From contig JAALGZ010000041.1 in NCBI GenBank assembly GCA_015227615.1, positions 1-64,000 on the forward strand: a stretch of DNA of 64,000 bases. Reading direction: 5' to 3'. The notes under the pieces are model-generated. The model did no database searches. It was not told where the DNA came from and saw only the letters and a list, made by a program, of their open reading frames with translations. A program made the position numbers and the translations under genes. This document shows positions 24,219 through 36,248 of this stretch, piece by piece. Positions within the stretch are counted from its first letter, which is position 1. Each line of letters opens with the position of its first letter. The stretch comes from Labyrinthula sp. Ha. Taxonomy: Eukaryota; Sar; Bigyra; Labyrinthulida; Labyrinthulaceae.

Positions 24219-27200
24219 AAATATTGCTCTCGAGCTTATTGTTTAAAGAAAGATACCGGATCTCAAGTCTATTTTTACCGCTCTCCCTTACAATAACTAT
24301 CACATGACTGGAATTACATTGCTTCTTTTATCATTTGATCTTCGTTGTGCAAATCTATATACTGCCGGGCTTTCTAAGCCAAGAAGTACAACTAAAAAAA
24401 TAAATAATTTTGACCTGCTGAACAATTAACTTCCCCTGCAAATTTAAATCACATAAGCAACTTTACACCTTGTTTTTTATCATTTCTTGTGCAAAGCATT
24501 TATTTTTACCTTGAGCTGTCGAATCAAATTAAGTCTATTAGATACAAATTTGTGCAGTTTTGACCTTTGTGAACATACTAGATGGAAAGAGATGCTGCAC
24601 CAATTTTTCTCTAGAGCATTTAACTCGGGAGAAAACGATTAAAACGAGCGAAACCTTTTGTGCGTCAATGCATTATCTCAAGTATAACAAGTTAATGCCC
24701 CAGTTTGTTTCATGTTAACTTGGCGGTATAAGCAGTTTTGAAATTGAAGAACCATGCTTTAGTTTGGCGACGCAGAACCTTTTAGAGGTAATATCGTTGG
24801 TTTTTATCTTTATAGTTCAACTTAGGGAGGTTTTACCTACAAGAATAAAAGACACAGAAGAATCCTTCGCTTTATTTTTCACTGTCTTCAACCCATATAG
24901 CAACACAGTTATGAAGCACGTAATTTGGTAAAAGCTGTATATTTTCTAAGTGCCAGGGGCTTCTAAAGAGTTGTTTTATAGTTGTAAATAGGAGTTAATT
25001 CATATTTACTCAGAAATTAACACCGTATTTGTTCCCTAAATAATTCATCTGCAAAACAATTAATAATTACAAAGCTGCTTTAATTGTTTGTTGAATATCA
25101 TTTGATATTTAAAATAAACCACAATCATTCAACTCGAACAAGAGTTCTGTGATTCAGATCCTTAATTAGAAAAAAATATTTGATCCTGTATATTCTTAAG
25201 AATGCAGCATAAGACCCTTACCACGTAGTGTGAATTTTTACCTACGGCTGAATGAGAATTAGTGATCGCATAGTAATTATGAGGGTAAACTGGGATATAA
25301 TGATATTCCTACCTGAGAAACCCTTTGTGTGGTACATTTTTGTTTCCTCTATTTAGGTTAGCCTTATGGAGATTTCAAAGTTGTACTCCGGGCAATATAA
25401 GATGTTATCGAGGTCAATCCTTGGTGATCGAGAGTAGCTTGTGCCTGAACAACCTTAGCTTATAAACACAAATGCTTAGTACACATATAGTTAGTTTTAA
25501 AATCGATCATATTGTGTTTGGAGAACCTCTGGATATATTTCTTAGAAAATTATTGAAAAATAATTAAACAAAAATGGGAATAAATTTAGAAATGTTTGAG
25601 CATCCTCAATTTTTCGATAATTGTTCTCTTACTCAAAAAACTCCTATGATATTCAAGATTCTAACCTTAGTGGCAATACAGTCCTGTCTTATTGTGGCTC
25701 TGAGCTATCGAATTAATACTGAAAAACAAAGAAATTGCTGTCGAACTTAAAACTCACCTTCCTCATCGGCCAATTGGACTATTCAAAACAAGTTTCGTCC
25801 CATTGCGAATCTCCAAACATAGGATACATAGTCGAACCAACCTCAAAGAGTATGAAGGTCTCTACGTACTGAAACAAGAAGTACAAATGTATTACCTCCA
25901 AATTTGACCAGAATAAATTACCGTTCCGTTGAATGTAAGGGTGCAATTATTGAGGTAGTATCCTTTGTTCGTATATATAAGAAACAGTATTCATTTTAGA
26001 GCCTTTCAAACCCCAGCTAGATTCTAAGAGCTTTTCATTATAAGAGATATCTAGGTTTATGCTATAGCCCAGGTACTTACTTTAGAAAATAGAATATTTC
26101 CTTTTAAACGCATCTCATCTTAAAGAAATGTTTCAAACCTATGTGCTTTTAATTAGTTAATATAGCCAAAGATTAGGTTTGTATACTTTATAGTATATCT
26201 TGAAACTCTTTAATTCAGGGAGATTAATGAATATTTCTCTTAAACCTGTACATTCTCCCTATCTGTTGGCTTTGTTAGGTCCACCTTAGTTTTGGGGATA
26301 TAACCTTTCAGTTCACCCAACAAAGAAATTATAATTAGAAATACGAAAGTTAGAATGGCGTATACATATTGACTCGGGTTTAGTACTTGTCCTGAATTCG
26401 CTTCTATACGTCACTGCTTCTTATGCTTATCTATCATATTTATACTCCTTTCGACGACATTCTTTAAATAGATCCTTAAGTTTATTTCCTTTTCCTGGGT
26501 TATACTTTTGTCCTATCTGGAAATCATTTAAGAGCTCAGATAAAGTCAGAACAGCAAATTATTTGTAACTTGTCACTTCATAAATATAATTGTATTGGTA
26601 TGTAATAAGTTTAGAAATTCAACAGCTATTTCAGACTCGCCGGACACAAATTTCCATAATAAAAGGGCTTAGCGTCTATGCTGGATATATCGTTAGTATG
26701 ATTTTGTCGAGTCCTTTCGACTAGAAAAACTTTTTTGTTTTGTTTTTCTAACTTTTAGAAATTTCATTGACCTTCAGTACAATCCGTTCTTTTCTTAATC
26801 TTGCATCTATGTTTTTCTTTTAAACTTATTTTTCTCTAGTGACAACACGTTCATACAGAATATTAGAGTTCATATTGGGAGGGCTACTTCTTGTTCCAAT
26901 AAAGTATTAAGATTATTAACCCGTATTTTGGACCGATCAAGCTTTTAGACGAACAAACCAACACAATTCATATATTCTTGTTTCTTGTCTAGTTTTAAGG
27001 CAATTTTTTAATGTTTTTAGTATTTACCATAGATTTTCTCCCTGTTATTCTTGTATTTTGCCATGATATTTTCTAAAGTATCGTCTTCTTATTGATGAAG
27101 AAACATCTAACTGACAAACTGATGAAAAATTATTTTTACTTGAATGGTATAGTTAGTTTACATATAATTCTTTTCATACATTAATGAAAAGGAACGACCA

Positions 27201-30200
27201 AATTTACTGCATAGTTTATAAAGGGAGTAACACATCATTTCATAGAATATGAGAGGCGCCAACTTATATTTCAATACGGATCGGATTATAGATAATCATT
27301 TCTAATTTTTCCACATTTGAATTTCAACGTAAGTAAGATTGTCTTGTAGAAGATATAGTTCCAGAATTTCTATCGCATACTTATACCCGGTTTGCGACAG
27401 CTCCTGTCTCGTGTTACTTAATATTACAGATTTTCTTAATTGATTTAAGTTAGATAGATGAATTTTCAGGTAGCATTCCAGGCTAAAAAATACTGGATTC
27501 CTCTTAGCTTAGTACATTTTCTCTATCAACTTCTTCATAATGAGCTTTAGATTGCATTAATATTGATTGGTGAGTTCTCTAGTTTTGATTTAACCATAGA
27601 TTCCATTACTCAAGCGGTAGTACAATACTTTGGCCATTGTATTTTTAAGCTATAATTAAAGGGTGATATAAGCCATAGCAGGCATAATCTTTGATTTTAC
27701 TGAAGGTGACACTTTTCTTATCGTGAAGTTGATCATACCAAGGAAACACTTTATAAATACCCAATGGATATTCTTACACACCAGGTAAGGCTGTTCTCCA
27801 ATCAGCTATCTCACGTTATGCTTGAAACCAAAAAATATCTTTAAACCATCGAAAGAACCAGTACACAGAATTTCAAAAAAGTTTGACATTATTTAAGAGA
27901 CACATGAGCTTCAAGGTTGTGTATGTAAATGGCATTCACGTATGACGAGTCAAGTGCTGTCTCTATAATAAGACTGAGGTTAATCTGCGATGACGATTTA
28001 GAACAATAGATATTTGTAGTGCAGGTAAAGTAAGAGTTTGACTGGAAGCTATATCGATATTTTGCCTTTGATATCAAAATGAGTAAAACTGGTGTCAATT
28101 GTATAGATTATCTTATCAGTGGTTAACCCCTACTACAGGAGCCTCGGTGAATACGATACTTAGTGGGAGGACCAAGTGCTGCGCTTAGTTCCATATACAG
28201 TCGCACTTTGAGACTAGGAGGATATAATTATTTTGAGAGTACATATATAGATGTTAAGTTGAGAATTCTTATCCAGTATGTCGATGAAACCAAAGGACAA
28301 CCCACCTTCGCAGAAAAGCCATTACATGGTACTATAATGCTGTTTATTTTCACAAAACCAACACTGGTTAGAGAGATCAAAGTTAGTTAGCTCCAGTGCA
28401 GTTAAAAACAATTAAGTGGGAAAAGTACGAACTCTCAGTACAACGGTCAAAGTTGTATGGAGACCGACTACCAAATATCTTTTAGAAGCAATTCGAATCG
28501 ATATAAAAATACATAGGTTTAAAGATCCCAAGCTAACTTCAAATGCTTTTATCAGCACAATACTTAGATTCCAAGGGCTTCGGTTGTTCACAAAATTGGA
28601 CAGGATACATGTGTAACTGAAAGTGTTATATGAAGTACAACATCTTATGGAAACTATCCTGGGAAGGCTTTGAGTTTCTGCCACTAAGAGCCGAAACGTA
28701 GTGTTGCTATTAAGGTAAAGTAGCGTTCATAGTTCTACACAGATCATATTATTAAAAATGCAGTGGCGGTTATTCTAGATATTTTGGAAGTCGACTAATG
28801 GTTGTTTTGAGGAAACCCATGGGACAACAAGTCTTTAAGATATCCAAAAGCTCATGGCACGGTACATATCTATCTCTTTCTGAGAGGAGCTAGGGCTAAA
28901 AAGCTATGCACCTAACCTTTGTAAACCACTAAAACTAATTCGGAAAAAAGTTTCACCAGAAAAAACAGAGTCAGAAATGATGTTTTATGAGTGGATCGTT
29001 AACCGTACATTGTTGCATGACTCAGTCCAGAGCTGACTTGGGTTATGTGTTGCACTTGAGATATGGAGTGAGTCATAAATGAGTACTCATTGGGACTTTA
29101 AGGAACTTTCTGAGTGACTGGGGGAGACTCGACGCCACATTAATTGTGAAATAAGTTCCTCATTGAGAATTCGGCGACGGATTCCTGAGGAACTTACTGA
29201 GAAAATCTAACTGAGTTTTTGAGGTGTTTTAAGGAGTTTTCCTGAGACGATACCGCTACGCCTGTCTTCTGTTTGAAGCATGGGGTGTAGAAAATTGTAA
29301 ATAAAATTTCCGTTGATTATACTTAAACCAACCTATCTTAATGAAAACATATAGTCTGAGCTAGAAAACGTATCAAGTTATTTAACCTTACTTACTTCAG
29401 TTCAGAGTAGTTCAGGTTCAGTGGTAAAGAGGTGCTACCTAAGGGTCTAAAGTCTCTTTGTATGTAAGCCAAATATAATAAAAGCCGATAAAGTGCAAAA
29501 ATCTCATGATTAGCGTTAGCATGAGTGATACTATCTAAGACTGGTTTCAACAAAACATATTGTTTCACAACTGTTCGTATCTAATTGACAAAGACACAGG
29601 AAGTTTTTATTCGTTTAGCTACACAAATTTCAGCCAAAATTAATCCACAATCCTTATCTAGCTGAATGACAGAAGAAAACATTTTCTTTCTTTTTATGCT
29701 TTTAATTGTCTGACGGAATTACACAAATAAATAGAAATTTCCACCAAGTTGAAGTAATTGACAAAGAATATGAGGCCACGATATCATCGTTTATTAAGAC
29801 AAAATGTTAAGAAGCTAAAATAGTTTGTTCTTTGAACATATCAACATCATCTCTTAATAAAAAAAAACTCCTCTAGTACTAGTGTTGGACCCATTTTCAA
29901 GCAGTCAGTTTTTGTACTTGGGTATGTCCCCTAAATCATCTTACATGACCAACCATAACCATCTGGTAAGAAAGAGAGGGAAATAATGAATCGAAGTACG
30001 ATAGAATACACTTGGTGTCTAGTCATCAATATATTAAGAATCTAAATAGTCAACATACTCTAACGTGAGTATACATCACTTGAGCTGAGAAGAAAGATGG
30101 GCCTATGTCATGGAAGTTAACGAAAGAGTACGGGCATCAAAATATTAGTAAGGATTTCGGTAAGAAACGTAACTGGAACGGGAATAGTCCCGGTAAAACT

Positions 30201-30217
30201 ACAAGACATAGCGCGCA
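24219..30217. other. Gene-free region
   Basis: No intact gene is visible in 6 kb. Between about 28140 and 28700 several overlapping frames are open on both strands (for example GGPSAALSSIYSRTLRLGG on plus), but none has a start, homologue or splice partner I can support. Between about 29000 and 29260 the DNA is less AT-rich and carries repeated CTGAG/TGAG words. The rest shows nothing I recognise. Confidence 0.4.
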
Positions 30218-30786
30218 ATGGAGGAGAAAATTTTGCTTGGACAGTCTGGTTCTCTGCGTGTAAGTTTGGGGACAGTTTGTCTCCCGAAAGTTATGCGTAT
30301 TTGTTTTACGACTGGATACTCCCTTCTACAGGCATAGCAAAGCTTGCCAGGAATCTAAGCTGGTTTGTTAAAAATAGAATACCTTAATATATAATTCGAC
30401 AGGTCTTGCTGTCATTTGTTGGTTCTAGAAAAAGTTCCATAGAAAACAAACAAGAAATGCATAAAATAGATGACCACATGCGCACCAATAGTAACAGACC
30501 AACCTTCATAAACAAACTCTTCACGTTAACTATTATCTGTCATTTTAAAATCGGTTCCTGGTCTGTTTGTGGTACACGGTATGAAATTCGGAATAGAAAA
30601 AAGTTTGAGGAGCTCATTCAACACACATTTAGCTTCGAAGACTTAGCACAATTTTTGCTTGAAGTTAACAGACACCATTTCCAAGTGTTTCAAATCCCTT
30701 CAATAGATAACTCAGACGAACACCTGATATGTTTTTCACACCCTTGTTTTCAACGTGACTCCATGAAACCATTTCCTCACCAATAG
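30218..30786 (+). CDS. Possible two-exon small hypothetical protein
   Basis: Weakly supported model. The ATG at 30218 opens a short exon (MEEKILLGQSGSLR) ending at 30259 against a strong donor, GTAAGT. An acceptor (TTCGACAG) at 30402 then joins, in frame, an open exon at 30403-30786, giving 142 aa. That exon has balanced composition (SWSVCGTRYEIRNRKKFEEL, then FSFEDLAQFLLEVNRHHF) and several Cys/His residues. The intron would be 143 nt, far from the 28-34 nt norm seen elsewhere in the window. Alternatively the coding part starts at the ATG at 30457 with no intron (109 aa). It converges on the orphan gene ending at 30941. No function is recognised. Confidence 0.3.
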
Positions 30787-30940
30787 ATTTCTCTCTCATT
30801 CGTTATATTTCTTATTTTAAATATAAGTATTAGAGCTTAGACTAAGTTTTTAGAGTTAAATTTTGTAACTTTTTCAAAGTGCCAACTTCAGGTTTTCAAT
30901 ACTAGGATTTAATCAAGTTAAACAAAATTGAAGGTGAGGA

Positions 30941-31969
30941 TTAGAATCTCATCTTTTCCATTGTCATAGCAATTCCCCAATGAAGTTCAACTCCCTGAAC
31001 CTCACCAACCTCTTTGTAATAAATATTAAAAGGTAGGCGAATAAAAATAAATCTGTCATCCTCCAACTTTATCATACAACTTGGTTTACTTATCAAATGT
31101 TTCAGCAGACCATAATTATGAATTTCTAACTTTACACGAATCCCATCACTTGTTTCAAACTGTGAACGAAGTGATCCAGTTTCAATTCCTTCCAAAGTAG
31201 TCAAAAATGTCTTAATCGAGTCATCCTTATATTTAGAAGGAGAAGAAGCAACAAAAGTGTACAAATCTGCAATAGAACATTTCAAGTTCAAAACGAAGAG
31301 TTTCTCGTACAGAGTTTTTAAGTGGGACAAGGCAAGACTCTTATCCCATCCAAAACTCCTCAGAAATAAGTTCATTTCAGATTTTATTTTTTTTGCACAA
31401 ATGTTGCGCAAGCAGTGTGATAAATCAATGATATCCAAAGAACTCAACACTTCTTTTCCATCGCTAATCTTCCTTTTTCTAGTGAGATACGGAGACTTCA
31501 ACCGAACATCCAACTTATTTTCCCTGATAAAAGCCTCGCCTTGATGTTTTAGAAAAGCATTTTGTGCAAGTTCAAACATTTGTTCTGGAAAAACTTTGAT
31601 CTCACTAGATAACGGTAAAGTTGCACCTGTGTTCAAGCGAGAAGAATTTGGTGGTAAACAAAACAAAGGAGGGTCAAACTGTTTTTTCAGAAGTTTATTA
31701 CCTGAAGAATCTTTTGAAACCGAGGAATTTTGAATGATATTTTGTGCTTGGTGTGTGTGGTCTGTGTGTCCAATACGTGATAAGTTCAGAGCTAGATCGA
31801 GGCTGGAAGCTGTTTCTTCAACTACAAGTTTCTTTGATAATCTAACCCACTGGATCTTGTCCACCCGAGGAAGATGATCTGCACAGTATCTGGCTTGAGG
31901 AAACACCGCACTAGGGCAGCCTGGTTTGAAGCATGATATTCTGGATGTAAATGATGCTCTCTTGTTCAT
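30941..31969 (-). CDS. Orphan protein with a Cys/His-rich N-terminus
   Basis: Single-exon ORF of 342 aa from a clear ATG (MNKRASFTSR). I do not recognise it. Near the N-terminus, CFKPGCPSAVFPQARYCADH has four spaced Cys/His residues (C-x4-C-x10-C-x2-H) as in a small zinc-binding knuckle. The middle is Ser/Asn-rich and probably disordered. A basic patch (LTRKRKISDGK) could be a nuclear-localisation signal. The C-terminal half (about 170-340) looks folded, with alternating helices and strands. I see no signal peptide or membrane segment. There is no intron, and the neighbours are far away apart from the possible small gene ending 155 bp from its 3' end. An open frame of this length in such AT-rich DNA is unlikely by chance. 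It could be a lineage-specific host protein or an element-encoded DNA-binding protein. Confidence 0.65.
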   Translation of the reverse strand: MNKRASFTSRISCFKPGCPSAVFPQARYCADHLPRVDKIQWVRLSKKLVVEETASSLDLALNLSRIGHTDHTHQAQNIIQNSSVSKDSSGNKLLKKQFDPPLFCLPPNSSRLNTGATLPLSSEIKVFPEQMFELAQNAFLKHQGEAFIRENKLDVRLKSPYLTRKRKISDGKEVLSSLDIIDLSHCLRNICAKKIKSEMNLFLRSFGWDKSLALSHLKTLYEKLFVLNLKCSIADLYTFVASSPSKYKDDSIKTFLTTLEGIETGSLRSQFETSDGIRVKLEIHNYGLLKHLISKPSCMIKLEDDRFIFIRLPFNIYYKEVGEVQGVELHWGIAMTMEKMRF

Positions 31970-34900
31970 TATTTCTTGTTTGATATTTTTGGGCAGCTGG
32001 AATCTGTTTTGTTTTCATACCGATGTTATTGGTTATAACGTGATAACATAAACTTCGAGCAAATACAGAAAAGTAGATTCATACCTGCTTTAGCTATGAC
32101 ATTTAGTTCCGCCTTTATACGCTACAAAATTCCTTCCAAGTTATAAGAAATCCATGTATATATATTATTTAGATAAGTTTAGGCTTGCTTAAATATCAAG
32201 TAGACTAAATTCATGGAGTTTGATGAAAATTATTTTCAGGGGAAACTAACCAAACCATGCAGATTCCAACTTGAAACCCAAAGTTAGGGAATCTGTGATT
32301 CTTAAAATGAGTACTTCATCACCAATGTAAGAAATTTTGGTAGTGGTGTTTTAGATTATTTGCAGTTTACCACACCCTTCTAGAATTAGTTTCTCCTTTT
32401 TGCATGACACTTGGAGCAAAACAACCTACTATTGAGTTGAGATCAAAACCACTATTTCTCTTTATTTCCTACGCCTGCTTTAGTTTAATGACTCTGTACT
32501 AAATTAGGTACGTTTCCTTGTTTAACTGATTAGAAGAACTCTGGTGGTTGCCGTAAATAGTAAAACAAGAGGGAAGAAATCAAACAAGACGTTACATTAG
32601 GTGACATTAGCTTGCAAAGCAACTAAGCTTCACATTCCTAACATTATCTAAATGCAATGTTAAGCATCTTCCCAAGAAACGATGCTCTTCCCAGATTTCA
32701 GAAAAAATAATACTGAAAAGAACTTTTTCTTACATAAGTTTTTTTCCAGCGCCTTAAACTAGAGCATTTCTCCTAAGCTTACATTTATAGAAAAATTAAA
32801 TTCAGCTTGTCTAAATAACATCTTAGTACCTACTACAAGCTCAAAAAAACCTTATAACTGACGATGACACCCTTTTATACTCACATGTACACGGAATTAC
32901 CATTTGCAGTTGGTTCAGGTATATGTTGCAAGAATGGGAACCATTTCTATGGCATAGGATCTGTAAATTATTGAAAGGAGCTTTGCGGTAGAAAAGAGCT
33001 CGACTGAAGTTTACCAGGAATTACGAGTGTTCTGGACCTCAATGCTGAAAAGGGATGAAAAGGTTGCATTGGCAATTCCAAGGCACAAATAACACAATAG
33101 AAGCCAGAATTAATTTTCTTACAGCGTAGTATTTACAGATAGAGTTGTATTAACATTGAATTCATGCAGTTGACCGAAAGGCTATGTGTTTCTTTTAGAA
33201 CTGTGCCATTGCTAGACGAGCGGCTACTCGAGCACTCGGTTGATATGTGACAGCCTGTATATATATATTCGAATTATGGAAGTAGTTATTGTTGTTTTAT
33301 CTTAGAAATGAGATTGTGTATTTTGTTCTGCTTAATTTTTGTTTTAGGGAGTACCACTCTCTGGTTCAATAGCAAACTCTAGCTACAACAGTTATGGTGC
33401 CCATGATTAATTTGTTGAACCGGCTCAAGTAATATTTTGTTACTAAAAAAGAGAAATAAATTTCTAGAAACAAAACAATGTAGTCTTAGCTCTCTATTGG
33501 TTAAAGCCATACCAATTAAGACCAAAGGAACTAGTAAAAATACTTTCAAGTTTTTCGAAAGGGAAATAAAACCTTGATGAGTCTACAGAATCGTAAAAAA
33601 AGTAGTCTAGTAAAGTAAAGTCGGAAGGACCACGTATGAGAACTAAGCTAACCAAATCAAGGCATTGTAAGAAGTCTAAAAGCTTCTGGCCTCTCATAAT
33701 ATTTGTTAACCAAGGTAAATTAACTTGATCTTCTATTTGCTGCACAGGGCTGCTACCTAAATTGATAACCTAGTTTTCATTAGCTACAACGCAGCTCGCA
33801 AACCGGGGAAATTACGACAAAACAGGGAAGAATTGAAGAGTTAGTTGATGGAAAGTGGATGTTAAGCGTGAGTACAACACTGCAGCATTTACTAGTGTAC
33901 GTGTCTCAGACCCATAGTTCTTAGTTTTCAGCCTTAGTACTGGCCTCTACTCCCATACTCTACTTCGGCGGTAACACCCTATTTTCTGCGTTTCAACCTG
34001 CTAAGAGATCTATCCAAAGAAAAAAATCAGGTTTGGCCGCAAGATGGGAGAATGTAACGCAAAAATTTATCTCGAGCTTAGTTTCAAAAGAAATAACAAT
34101 GATAGCCACATACTCTTCAAAAATTAGTATTTGCTCATGCCAAGAGGATCTCACATTTATTCGTTTATAGTCCAAAAATAAACTTCTTTCTACAAATTCT
34201 ACGGACTTTCAAAAAGGACGACTGTATCGGCTTGTTCTCAAGGTAGTTTGCTGTGTAAAAAGTAGAGTAAAATATAAAATTATAAGTTTTCTTTTTGTAT
34301 TTTCTTAAACTCTTAATTCGCTTAAACCGCTTATATTACAAGGTACTCATATTTCAAGAGTATTTGAACAGCTAGTAATAAGAATTTATTTCAGTCCATA
34401 TATTTCAAACTTGAACTAACACATTCCATCAAGAGGAAATTAACTCTGGTATATAATATTTGTTGCGCTCTAACGTAGTCAGCTGAGACAGCTTAACATC
34501 CAAATAGTCCAAATGAGCAGAATAAGCGTTTGGTTCCACTTTTAAAGGTTGATGCACAGGTCTTCGTACAATATTAGAATTTTATAGGTAAGCAAGACTT
34601 TCTAGACCAAAACTTCCATTAATGACGGGCAGTATGTTCCTCAGTTTATTAGCGAAAAAGTACGTAGCCTCTAGTTTGTGTTGTTCTTTAGACCACAAAT
34701 TAAACTGTACTTTGTTTGGAAAATGCACCTTACCCTAATGAGAAAAAATGTTTTGCATAATTCTTCGCTTACAAACCGATTAGTCTGTGTTGGTTCATCC
34801 AACCCTAGTACTCAGAAATATATATTAGACACACTTCTTTAGCTAGTCTTACTTCATTAAAACTGTCCTAAATCGTATACATTGCATACTAGAGAGGAAA

Positions 34901-35159
34901 AGTCTTCTTGGCAGCAAATTCCCTAATATAAGGATAATGCTATCGACGCAGCCAATCTTTGAAGAAAACATGCCTTTTGTATATCTGAAAAAGTTTAGAC
35001 AAAGTTGATTGCACACTGACCAATTCACATAATATTATACTTAAATCTGTAAAAAAATACATAAACTAAAATCAAATACTCAACCTCCCAAATGCGCAGC
35101 ACAATAGAATGTACCCAGCTGTATAATTTTATCTATAACACGTAGTTGCAAGAGTTTTT
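31970..35159. other. Gene-free region
   Basis: No supported gene. Open frames at 33494-33745 and 33993-34175 (minus) are short and lack convincing starts or homology. There are no RNA genes or repeats that I can see. Confidence 0.45.
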
Positions 35160-36248
35160 TTAATAGTCTAACCCTGGTGGTGCCCTAACAGTTCCAGTAG
35201 CTCTGTCTTTTCTTTTAGGAACTGGAGGTGGAGCTGATCCTTGAGCTGTTGGAGACGTAGAGAAGCTATCAAAACTTTCCTCTCTGTTAACAAACACTTT
35301 CTTTTTATTACTAGACATACCTCTTGTTGTTCCAAATGTCCTCAAAGTTGGTGCTATGTTCGGGGTACTATTCCCAGTACCTAACTCCATACCACGTCTT
35401 CTTGGGGTATACTGGGCATTTTGGTGATACTGCTGAAGCAAATCTTTGGATAAAATTCCTTCAAAACTAATTTCCTGGATCATAGTATGAAGAATCTTGA
35501 CACTCAAACCAACTTCAACAGCGGCAATCATAATTTTATTCGGATTGGTGTCTTCCAAAGCGGAAGGTTCTATTCTTGTAATTGACATCGACAAACACTT
35601 TCCCATATTTTCAGCGTCCATTTTATTTATTTCCTGGTGAGAAACAACTTCTTGGAAAAACGACATTGTAAAAGCTAGAAGCTCTTTATTTGGAGACGGC
35701 ATTCGCAAAATTATCGCCTTTAACTCCTTAGCCTGACTTCGTTTCAGTCTGTTCTTTTGACGTTCGGTCAGATCCTGCTGATTCCCCGCCTTTTGAAAAA
35801 TTCTTTTCATCTCCCTATATAAGTCGAAAGGAATTAAGGGATCCTTAAGTAAGCGAAAGTAGAGTTTAAGCGCAGAAGCTACGTCATAGCTGGTTAGTTC
35901 TTTGTTTACCTGAGAAGCAGCGTAGCTAAGAAAATCTTGGTTTACATTCTCTGAGTTATGAATAGCTTTTTCGGTATCCTTAAATTTAGAATATAGATTT
36001 TTTATGACTTCTATTACGTTGGAGTCACCGTTTTGTCGAAAAATTCCTTTATCGAATAACCCGTTTTCAGTTCTTATGAATTTAATACAGTCCAGCACCA
36101 TTTGTGGGAAAAACACAATGGACTTAAATATATCATCTTGATTAGCATCCCGTTCCCTCTTGTATTGTTCATATTCATCATAAAACTGCTGTTGTTCGTC
36201 GACTGGGTCGGCAAAGAGTTCTTCTAGAGTGAATACGTTCTTTGACAT
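35160..36248 (-). CDS. RhoGAP-domain GTPase-activating protein
   Basis: Predicted activator of GTP hydrolysis on Rho/Rac/Cdc42-type small GTPases, acting at the cell cortex and cytoskeleton. It is a single exon of 362 aa. The RhoGAP domain covers roughly residues 42-265. The arginine finger is R71 in GLFDKGIFRQNG, matching the family G-(I/L)-(F/Y)-R-x-x-G motif. The NMGKCLSMSI stretch is the equivalent of the conserved N-(L/M)-x-x-x-x-x-P-x-(L/I) helix. LTSYDVASALKLYFRLLKDPLIP matches the family's VASALKxYLRxLPEPLIP signature well. The short acidic N-terminus has no other domain. The C-terminal 75 residues are low-complexity and end with the proline-rich APPPVPKRKD, a plausible SH3-binding site. 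The gene is isolated, over 3 kb from anything else. The family call is secure; its target GTPase is unknown. Confidence 0.92.
   Translation of the reverse strand: MSKNVFTLEELFADPVDEQQQFYDEYEQYKRERDANQDDIFKSIVFFPQMVLDCIKFIRTENGLFDKGIFRQNGDSNVIEVIKNLYSKFKDTEKAIHNSENVNQDFLSYAASQVNKELTSYDVASALKLYFRLLKDPLIPFDLYREMKRIFQKAGNQQDLTERQKNRLKRSQAKELKAIILRMPSPNKELLAFTMSFFQEVVSHQEINKMDAENMGKCLSMSITRIEPSALEDTNPNKIMIAAVEVGLSVKILHTMIQEISFEGILSKDLLQQYHQNAQYTPRRRGMELGTGNSTPNIAPTLRTFGTTRGMSSNKKKVFVNREESFDSFSTSPTAQGSAPPPVPKRKDRATGTVRAPPGLDY

Noticed and set aside
28163-28684. Overlapping open frames on both strands
   Set aside because: None has a convincing start, homologue or splice partner. Composition could arise from a remnant, but I cannot say which strand was coding.
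31257-31544. Plus-strand open frame opposite the orphan gene
   Set aside because: It is a shadow of the longer minus-strand ORF, with no features of its own.
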